64,000 bases of DNA from Pratylenchus scribneri (lineage: Eukaryota > Nematoda > Chromadorea > Rhabditida > Pratylenchidae), in assembly GCA_030063045.1 (NCBI GenBank), contig JAQSEB010000002.1, positions 2,046,001-2,110,000 on the forward strand. Reading direction: 5' to 3'. The position numbers and the translations under genes were made by a program. Within the stretch, counting starts at the first letter, position 1. Each line of letters opens with the position of its first letter. The notes beneath the pieces are model-generated. The model was not told the origin of the DNA. It saw only the letters and a program-made list of their open reading frames with translations, and ran no database searches. Positions 56,389 through 64,000 of the stretch are shown piece after piece.

Positions 56389-56536
56389 TTTCGATTTGAA
56401 ATAATTGATTTTTTTCCACTTATATAGGCTCCGAATTTCTCATGGTTTCATTTTAGCCAAGATCTTTGGGCTTTAAACAAAATAGTCTGAAGTTTTCTTA
56501 TTCTCACCGGGGGGCAAAAAGTACCTCCTATTATTT

Positions 56537-56909
56537 TTTAAAAAATAATTGTAACCTTCTTGCTCTTTCATGGGGGGGGGGGGGGCAAAAAGACCTTTAG
56601 GTTTTCAAAAGATTTGAGACTTTTCTTGAAAAATCCCGAGTGGGAGTAATAGAAAAAGTAGCCATTTTCTTTGGGCTTTCTAATGGTCTGTTTGAGGCTT
56701 TCGACTTTTCAAAAATTTTCTGAGGAATTTTGACCAATCCTGCTCAGAAAAATATAATCAATAAATTTGGCCTTTTCATAGATTGTTAAAGTTTTTTTGG
56801 TCATCATGGACCGGTGAGTAGTCAAAACCTTTGGGCTTTTCAAAAATGATCTGAGTCATTTTGGTCATGTTCAGAATGGGGGGTGAGCCAGAACTTCGTT
56901 TATACTACT
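56537..56909 (-). repeat. Polinton right terminal inverted repeat
   Basis: 373 bp, the inverted copy of 40914-41293. The outer end reads CGTTTATACTACT, complement of AGTAGTATAAACG. It contains the 14-G run at 56572-56585. Confidence 0.95.
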
Positions 56910-56915
56910 GTCTGT
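56910..56915. repeat. Target-site duplication, right (GTCTGT)
   Basis: Identical to 40908-40913, directly abutting the right inverted repeat. Confidence 0.95.
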
Positions 56916-58091
56916 TGCCCGCCAATGAAGATTCTGCCATTTTTTGGGTCGAATGTTTTTTCTTATTTTTCTGCCCAACTAAAATATTCTTGAAATTTTT
57001 TGGTTCTTTTTGGAATTGCTCTATCATTTTTTGTTCTGCCATTTTTTGCGCCAAATCTTTCTTTTCATTTTCTTGTTCAATTAATATATCTTTTAAATTT
57101 AGTGGCTTTTCATTTTGTGGCTTTTCTTCTGCCATTTTTTCCGATTCTATTTTTTCATTACCCTTCATAAATGCAGCTCTAAATGAAGATTTCGAAATAT
57201 TCTCGGAAGCATTCAATTCCTTATGAATTTTTTCTTCCTCCTGCTTGCCAAATAATTTCCGATTAAATTCCTCCGAGAAAATTGAAGTGTCAGCATTTCT
57301 TTCTGATTTGGTCACAATTTCTTGGCCATTTTTTCTAAATTCTTGAATTCTTTTCTCCAAGCTCTCTCCCCCAAATTCTCTTTCATCTTCAGTTTCTATT
57401 TTGGCCTCTAATTTCTCTTGCCCGTCAAGGCTTTCGGTCTTTCTTGGATTCAGAAAATCTTCCAAATTTTGGCCACGTTTCAAAATATGTACCGGTTTAA
57501 ATTCTTTCTTCGATTCTTTCTTTTTTTGTTCCCTTGCGGCCTTGATTTCCTCCAGAGGTGGGAATCCGGGTGGTGGATTATGTTTAGAATATTTAGCTTT
57601 CAAATTTGATGATGATTCTATGAAATTGACTTTTTAAATAAATTGAAAATTATGCGAAATGAATAATTAATTCAACAAATAAATTCCACGGATCTATATA
57701 TTAATGATATTTTTTTGATTAATTCCGTGTAGATGATTTAGGCAATTTCAAATTTTTTTTAAAAATTAGTTTAGATGTGCCCAAATATCTAATAAAGTAT
57801 TTTGAATCTTCTCTGACAAATTAAATTTGAATTTTGACTTTCTAACTGGTTTAATTTTACCTTTTTAAACTGCTTTTTTGACTAATAAGATTAAGTGTTA
57901 AAAATGGATATTCCCAGAATCAGTAAAAAAAAAATATATAAGTAAATGTTTGTAATTTATTAAATCGCAAAATCACCTGAATCAGTGGACTTTATCTCTG
58001 CTCCCTGACTATTCTCCATTGATTTAACGCCATAGGATGAAAAAAGAAACAAATAAAATAAAATTAATTTGAAATATTCCAAGATTTTCAT
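56910..58091 (-). pseudogene. 5' half of secreted K/E-rich gene split by the Polinton
   Basis: Exon 1 (58091-57977) encodes a signal peptide (MKILEYFKLILFYLFLFSSY, then GVKS). Exon 2 starts at 57629 in phase and runs to the Polinton edge. The protein is low complexity, rich in K, E and N, with PPPGFPPLEEIKAAREQKKK near its start and three related blocks ending in (L/F)K(D/N)I(L/I)... in its last third (LNLKDILIEQ, FKNILVGQ). After GNRQ the frame enters the inverted repeat and stops within a few codons. Removing the element and one GTCTGT copy makes the frame continue into 40907 and down to 39805. An intact allele would encode a secreted protein of about 620 residues with no recognised domain. 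Confidence 0.8.
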
Positions 58092-59259
58092 TGCAAATTT
58101 TACTGAAATTTAATATTTATTTTTGCTAATAATTCTATCAACACTCATCCGCAATAATAACCTAAAATTCCTTAATTTTTGCCTGAAATCTAATAAATAG
58201 AATCAAATTAAATTGTCTTGTTAATGAATGATTTATTTTGTATATTTTGAATGTTGACATGATTGTAGGGATCCCATATTTGCATTCTAATTAAGTAATA
58301 TGGGGTCTGATGCTTATGGAATTGAATGATATAGATTGATCCTATCTATATTGACGTTTTGTGGCTTGATCCATCCATTTCTAAGGGGAATTGTTGAGGA
58401 TTTGGCCCAATGGGAACCCCAATTTCTCCATTTCCATAAAATCGATGCGCAGTAAAATAATGATGTTGGTTTTGTATAATGGCCTATTTCTCCATCAATT
58501 CCCCTTTCTCTAATCCACATATATTCCATAAAGCTCCATTTAATCCACCCGGCTTGTTTTCATTCTGGATATCATGCCTTCCCTCCCTCCCACATGTTTG
58601 CGTTTGCGGCATCATTTTTCAGAGGGCAATAGGCAAATTCCCTGTATAAGTCCTCATTGGAACCGGCACTGCATCGGCGAACCAGCGACCGGCCAATTTG
58701 GGGACGAATTTGTTTTTATTCTTTCCATTTCAAAAACAAAAATTTAAATGAAATAATAAACTACACGGTTAAACATAAAGCATAAAAATCCGTTAAAAAA
58801 AGTTCAAAATTTCTAATCAACAAGTTTCGGTTTCGATAAGTCAATTATCATTTAAATGGGTGAATTTTGTAAATTATGTTTTATATATGATGAATTCTAA
58901 ATAATGGCACAAACACAAACTTCTTAATGTGGTTTTTGATAGAGTTTGAAAATGAAATGAAAAACAAATATTAATAGCTAAGCCAAAATCCATAAATGCA
59001 AACAAAGAGTAGCAAAAATCATAAAACTTTAAAATCGACCTCATAAATTTTGCCCATTTTGGAATGTTCGAACGAAATGTGATGCTTAAAAATTCAACCA
59101 CTTTATTAAAATGCCAGCTGATTAAATAAATTGTCAGGATATTGCGGGGATGAAAGCACTGTAAATAAGCTAAATTTGATAATCCATTTCTAGAAAATTC
59201 TATTCATTTTCAAATTTAATAATAAATTTGTGCCCGGGGATTCATCATTCATTTTTTGT
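58092..59259. other. Intergenic, divergent promoters
   Basis: It lies between the split gene (minus, start 58091) and the secreted gene at 59260 (plus). A GC-richer segment at 58,540-58,700 (CATGCCTTCCCTCCCTCCCA, GGCGAACCAGCGACCGGCC) is the most promoter-like part. No coding frame is convincing. Confidence 0.45.
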
Positions 59260-60138
59260 ATGATGGATATTTTTAAAATTTATTTTCTCATTTTTATACT
59301 ACAAATAATTTGTTCAATTGTAGAAGGTAAATTTTTATAATTTTAATGCTTATAATTTGGTTTTCTTATAATTTTTATTAATATATTAAATCTGGATTAA
59401 AATTTTCTAACTGAAATTTAATTTTCTTTCTCTTTTTTGATCACCAAATTTAGGTGACAAAAATGAAAAAATTGCGCTTCAAATGCTGAAAACATGTCGA
59501 AACTCCAAATCTAATTCGGATTGCTGCGAAAATGTTAGACAAATGGTGGAAGAAAGTTCAGCTGAAGAGGAGGATGGCAAAAAATTTGCCAAAATGACAA
59601 ATAAGGAATTGAATCAAATAATCAAAGAAAATCGAGAAAAAATTGACGAATTGTTAGAGCATGAGGATTGTGAAGGTAGGAAAAATTCTGATCCCAATAA
59701 AATATTAAATTAGGCAAAAGCTATTTTAAGGCTATTTTATTTAGACTGGGATTATCTTATATATAAAAAAATAAGGCAATTTTAAATATGTGGTAAAAAG
59801 TTTTAAAAAATAAAAATTAATTCATAATTTTTTAAGAGGAATTTAACCATGCCGAAGAGAAGCATCAACAAAAAAAGGAAAAGAAGAAAATGAAGAAAAA
59901 AGAGAAGAAAAGAAAGAAGAAAGAAAAGGAACAAGAAGAAAATGAGGGGAGGAATCAGCAGAAACCCAAAAATAAATCGCGCAGAAATAAATCAAAAACA
60001 AAGAATAGAACAAATGGACGGCAACAAAATGGAAATGGCAACGCAAGACGAAGAAATGGTCAAAATAAAAATACGAGTCGAGGAAATAATAACCGGCAAC
60101 GGAATAGAAGACGAAGGGGAAAAGGACGAAATGGTTGA
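59260..60138 (+). CDS. Secreted protein with long basic RN-rich tail, 196 aa
   Basis: Three exons (59260-59326, 59454-59675, 59837-60138) join in phase. The signal peptide is residues 1-22 (two adjacent ATGs, hydrophobic IYFLIFILQIICS core). The mature N-terminus has a small Cys cluster (KTCRNSKSNSDCCENV) and an acidic helix. From residue ~98 it becomes almost purely K/E, then R/N/G/Q: KKKMKKKEKKRKKKEK followed by many RRN and GN units. The tail looks like a nuclear or nucleolar targeting or RNA-binding region. A secreted protein with nuclear-type signals is a pattern seen in parasitic-nematode effectors; that role is inference. The K-run is A-rich and could be prone to slippage. Confidence 0.7.
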
Positions 60139-60291
60139 TCGGCAATAATTTTGATATTTTATCGGTGTTAATTAAAATAAAATTTTATCGTTTATTGATA
60201 AACTTGTTAGAATATGTTTTTTAATTAAATATTCGTCAATTTTCTTCGTAAATATTTTTCTTATTATAAATTGTACCATCAATTTTCTTTC

Positions 60292-61459
60292 TTATTTTCC
60301 GGGAAATTGTCCGGCATTTCCATTATCCGCATCCTCCAATTCTTTAAGACGACGCAATTCCCTGTCGATTTTTTCCAGTTGTTGTTGATGCAATCGCAAA
60401 CTTTGTTGGGCCAATCGACGAGCTTCACCCTGCGATTCACTAATCTGTCGACGATCGGCAACAATTTGTTGCTGAAAAGTTTTACGACGGCGTTGAAGCC
60501 GAGCACGTTCTTCACGAATATTCTGTGTAAAGAAAAAAGACTGTATAATTATAGTTAAAAAAGATGGAGAACATTTAAATGGTGAGAATTATGTGGATCT
60601 TTTATTAAGTTTAATAAATCTGCCTGTTTAATTTAGAATAATTCCCTGGTTAAGAATAATTCCGCCTGGTTAAGAATAATTCCGCCTGATTAAGAATAAT
60701 TCCGCCTGGTTAAGAATAATTCCGCCTGATTAAGAATAATTCCGCCTGGTTAAGAATAATTCCGCCTGATTAAGAATAATTCCGCCTGATTAAGAACAAA
60801 TCCGCTTGGTTAAAAATAAATCCGCCTGATTAAGAATAATTCCGCCTGGTTAAGAATAAATCCGCCTGGTTAAGAATAATTCCGCCTGGTTAGAATAATT
60901 CCGCCTGGTTAAGAATAAATCCGCCTGGTTAAGAATAATTCCGCCTGGTTAAGAATAATTCCGCCTGGTTAGAATAATTCCGCCTGGTTAAGAATAATTC
61001 CGCCTGGCTAAGAATAATTCCGCCTGAGTAAGAATAATTCCGCCTGGTTAGAATAATTCCGCCTGAGTAAGAATAATTCCGCCTGAGTAAGAATAATTCC
61101 GCCTGCTGTTTTAATTTCCCGACTGTTTTATTTCTCCAGAATGAGATTGATTGAATGAATCCCTTTTACTAAATATAATTGGCTTCCCCTATAGGCTCAT
61201 CATCATAGAATGCACTTATCAGGTTTATAAAAATGAAAAATTAAATATTTTTTGATAAAAAATGCTATGGTCTTGTTGATTATATTTTTGATCATAAAAA
61301 TAAATTTAAAAATGTTTTTCCCGAAAAAAAATTAAATTGTGAATAATCCATACTGACCACATTGATGCCTCCACCGTTGACAATGGACCAAAATTCCAAG
61401 AGAAGAAATGTGGTTAGAAGTAATGCGCCAAAATGAAAAACAAAATTCGGTTTTGACAT
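60292..61459 (-). CDS. Small secreted coiled-coil protein, 110 aa
   Basis: Two exons (61459-61358, 60522-60292) join in phase 0. Exon 1 is a signal peptide (MSKPNFVFHFGALLLTTFLL ending near SIVNG). Exon 2 is one long Q/R/E-rich helix (ERARLQRRRKTFQQQIVADR, RRLAQQSLRLHQQQLEKIDR) with heptad-like Leu spacing, then a short GNAGQFPGK end. The 835-bp intron is largely a minisatellite of family M. No Cys in the mature part. A secreted dimeric coiled coil is the best description; the function is unknown. Confidence 0.7.
60632..61105 (+). repeat. 20-bp minisatellite (family M, locus 3)
   Basis: About 23 units of AGAATAATTCCGCCTGGTTA with GATTA, GAGTA and AAATCC variants, plus several 18-bp shortened units. 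It lies inside the intron of the secreted coiled-coil gene and is the same family as at 10.0 kb (closest) and 34.8 kb. Confidence 0.92.
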
Positions 61460-62471
61460 TTTATTTTATGAATTGTAATTTTAGAAAATTTAAAATTTAG
61501 AAAAAATTAAAGAAATGAATTTTTTCCAAATAAAACGGTGTTTAAAAAAGAACATTTTGTGTAGAATTGATCAATATTTTGTTGATATTTTTAGTTTCAT
61601 TTGCTCCTCGATTTTTGGTTCGCAAATAAATTGGGATGTATTATTATTCACAAAATTTTTACAGTAAAAAAAGGCAATTTGCTCATTAAATGAGGGAGAA
61701 ATGTAAATAAGATTATATTTGTCTTTTATGTAAGTGTGATTTTATGGTTTTGTAATTTTTGGGTTTGGAAAAGAATTTTGAATGGTTGAAGTTTGATTTT
61801 TATTCTTTATTAGATGCTTAAATCTAATTTAAATTAATTTTTTATTCAAATAATTAATTTAATTAAATTTTCTAAAATAATTCCAATTTATGATCGATCT
61901 TTGGGCAAAAAAAATCATTTTTTAAAATAAATTTTTTTCCTCGGCTATCATAATTTCTTGAGGGCACAAAATGCATTAATAATAATTTCCTCCTTTGTGG
62001 AACATTTGTTCATTTTGAGTTAGGCCAATGACTTTTTAAATTGACTGACGAACTTTGGAACAAAAGTTCAAATTCACATTTGTCATCCCACCACAAAGGT
62101 AATCAATCCATTTCGTCGTTCAAAATGATTCAAAAAATGTGCCATCAGTTCATTCTCAATTTTGGTCGAATATTATTCGATCATCATCACATTCTCCAAT
62201 TTCAATTAGAGAATTTGGACTTTTTAGAAAAAAGTTCCATTTTTATAAATTTAAGGAAAATTTTAAAATATATCTTTTTGTCATTCTTAATCTTTCAAAA
62301 TATTGTAATTTTTTATTTGCGCAATATTTTTTTGTTGGGTTGGGTATAAAATTACTTTGAAAGTTTTAAATAAAAGAATTCTTTTTTTAACCCCAGACAT
62401 TCATCCACTTTTTAAGCTCTTAAATTTCTCTTTGCACATTTTTATTTTCTATCAGAAGAAATTTTACAAAA
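61460..62471. other. Intergenic, divergent promoters
   Basis: It separates the minus-strand coiled-coil gene from the plus-strand retropepsin-like gene. It is very AT-rich. Open frames at 62041-62360 lack coding composition. Nothing else is recognised. Confidence 0.45.
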
Positions 62472-63786
62472 ATGTCCCTGGTTTTGCTAAAAATCAATGG
62501 AGAACTTAAATGCCGAGCCGTGATTGCCACCAATTTTAGCCATTCATTTTGTGCCTCTTCCCTTGTGAAATCACAAAAATTGCAGGCAATAATATTTTAA
62601 AATGAATAATATTTTTAAACAAAATTTGGGAATGCGAATTTAATTATTTAAAAAATTGTTTATATATGCTGACATTTTTATTCAACATTAAAATCAATTT
62701 TATATAAAAAAATTTCAGTAAATTTTATTATTACAGCACCGTGAAATGGCCAAACAACCAAAGGCAACAACCAGTGATGGCACCCCAATTGAATTCATTG
62801 GTGCAGCATTGGTTCAGATCGAATTTGGTAAATGTATTAAATTTTTAAACTTTACGCTCTGTCTTACAGTAGGGAGGAGGGAAGATGGTTACTGGTGAGA
62901 GAATTGTAAATGTTCAATAGAAACAGGAGAGCGTATAGCGGATAAAGAAATGGATAGACACTATTCCCCTAAATATTTGGACAAAAAATAAGAAATGCAT
63001 GAAATTGGTACCTTTTGTGCCCCTTCCAACGCATCTGCAATTTGATGAAATTTAATTATAGATAGAAATTATTTTTCCAATTAAAATATTCAGTCAGTAT
63101 TGTGGATAATTCCTCTGGAAATCAATTATTTATAAAAAAAATTTAAAAATTTCATTAATTACAAATTTATTAATTTAAAATTTAAATGTCAGTTTAAATG
63201 TCAGTTTTTACTAAAGCAAAACATTTCTGAAATAAAAATTTTAATTAAAATATATATTGTTGAATAAAAATTTAAAATTATTGAACATTTTATATCATAA
63301 ATAATTATTTCAAAATAAAATTTTTATTTGAAAAGGTCCATGGAAAAGTGATGGCCAAATTCCGTTGCCAATTGCATTGGATTGTCCGGCCGACATTCTC
63401 ATTGGCGACGATTTGATCAAAGTAATAATAATAAGAGATGAAATGAAAATTTTTATAAATAATATTTTTAGAAAATTAGCAAGGAATTTCCAGTCAAATT
63501 TGAATTCTACAAAAATGCGGTCAATATTGGAGGCACCCGGGTTTCCATGGTGTATTTTGAAATTTTGATAATAAATTACATTTTTTCGATTATATAGCTT
63601 GATCCATTGGCTGAGGAGGAGAAATTCATGTCCGTGGTTGTGGTGGATCGAGAGACCAAAAAGGAGGTTGGAGTAGAGACTTGGAAAAAGGGAAATGTTC
63701 GTGGCCCAGTCGGACCCCTCCGTGTCCCATCACTTTATGGCAATCGGGGCAGAAGGCACACATGCGCGAATATTAATGAATTTTAA
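62472..63786 (+). CDS. Retropepsin-like protein lacking the usual catalytic Asp, 185 aa
   Basis: Five exons (62472-62585, 62737-62827, 63336-63421, 63472-63549, 63598-63786) join in phase. The order of elements follows retroviral/Ty3-type aspartic proteases: LLKINGELKCRAVIATNFSH (where proteases have a DTGA-type site before SF), a middle TSDGTPIEFIGAALVQIEF, then IALDCPADILIGDDLI matching the ILLGxDxL motif. The D of the active site is replaced (ATNFS), so protease activity is unlikely. There is no reverse transcriptase or integrase around, and the gene has four introns (one with a GC donor at 62586), so it looks like a host-adopted domain rather than a live element. The last 60 residues are charged and end in GNRGRRHTCANINEF. 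The start ATG follows an A-rich context. Confidence 0.6.
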
Positions 63787-64000
63787 TTTTATTTAAAATA
63801 AATCATGAAATTGAATGTTGAAAAAAATGTGACGAATATTTGATGGCTTGTAATAAAATTTTTAATTTTGTAATTTTTATTGAATTGTAAATATTTATCC
63901 ATTTTACGATTTGCTAATATTTCCCAGTTAAAAATATTTGCGTTTGCGTCAAAATCCATCACTGATGAGCCTATTTTTGACAAACAATTTGCACACAAAA
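63787..64000. other. Downstream flank
   Basis: AT-rich sequence. An open frame on the minus strand reaches the window edge, but no splice site or domain supports it. Confidence 0.35.

Larger units (their letters stand above)
40914..56909. mobile_element. Polinton/Maverick element, 15,996 bp
   Basis: The boundaries are exact: inverted repeats starting AGTAGTATAAACG at both ends and a 6-bp target duplication. Inside are the morphogenetic genes that define Polintons: adenain-like protease, double jelly-roll major capsid protein, pVI-like protein, penton-like protein, retrovirus-type integrase with chromodomain, and packaging ATPase, mostly on the minus strand and tightly packed (1-48 nt gaps or short overlaps). 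No protein-primed DNA polymerase B is seen. The left 5.8 kb instead carries a spliced zinc-finger gene, tandem repeats and non-coding DNA. The two inverted repeats are nearly identical outside a homopolymer, so insertion looks fairly recent. The capsid-side frames are intact except the F-box/RING gene. Confidence 0.96.

Noticed and set aside
63789..63998. Minus-strand ORF at the window edge
   Set aside because: AT-rich, no splice sites or domain, overlapping the 3' flank of the retropepsin-like gene.

Overview
The window is a piece of an AT-rich nematode genome. The evidence is a gene with the MLT-10/moulting-cycle architecture (nematode-specific), short introns ending in TTTTAG or TTTCAG, three Ig domains of the nematode muscle-protein type, and many small secreted genes. 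The species cannot be fixed from sequence alone. Repeat units near 169 bp, GC-AG introns and secreted basic proteins would fit a parasitic tylenchid such as a root-knot nematode, but that is inference. Exon joins below were worked out by hand. The joined exons of each gene keep frame and phase throughout; exceptions are stated.

Layout. 1-3.0 kb: 3' part of an Ig-domain muscle protein. 5.2-5.6 kb: TATA box and a 50-residue secreted peptide. 6.6-10.9 kb: a 16-exon multicopper oxidase with all copper ligands intact and a C-terminal hydrophobic anchor. 11.2-25.5 kb: a satellite block made of a 169-bp family (A), interrupted by a second, unrelated 169-bp family (B), with diverged direct repeats on both sides. 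26.3-29.7 kb (minus): an unrecognised secreted protein with a basic tail and a 1.1-kb minisatellite in one intron. 31.5-34.6 kb: an MLT-10-like gene. Then 2 kb of a 24-bp minisatellite, then at 37.0-37.9 kb a separate secreted gene carrying the 'LSP' repeats expected at the end of MLT-10 proteins. 38.3-39.8 kb: a 1.5-kb non-autonomous DNA element.

40.9-56.9 kb is the main item: a complete Polinton/Maverick (virus-like transposon) of about 16.0 kb with ~375-bp terminal inverted repeats and a perfect 6-bp target duplication (GTCTGT). It sits in an exon of a secreted K/E-rich host gene whose halves lie on either side, and removing the element plus one duplication copy restores the frame at that point. 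It has the full capsid set (adenain-like protease, major capsid protein, pVI-like protein, penton-like protein, chromodomain integrase, packaging ATPase and small accessory proteins). No protein-primed DNA polymerase B is visible. The ~5.8 kb where it might be expected holds a three-exon FLYWCH/WRKY-like zinc-finger gene, tandem repeats, a GC-rich stretch and AT-rich non-coding DNA.

57.0-64.0 kb: 5' half of the disrupted gene, a secreted protein with a lysine/arginine-rich tail, a small secreted coiled-coil protein with the same minisatellite family in its intron, and an intron-containing retropepsin-like gene with no aspartate at the usual catalytic site. Five introns in the window begin with GC rather than GT.
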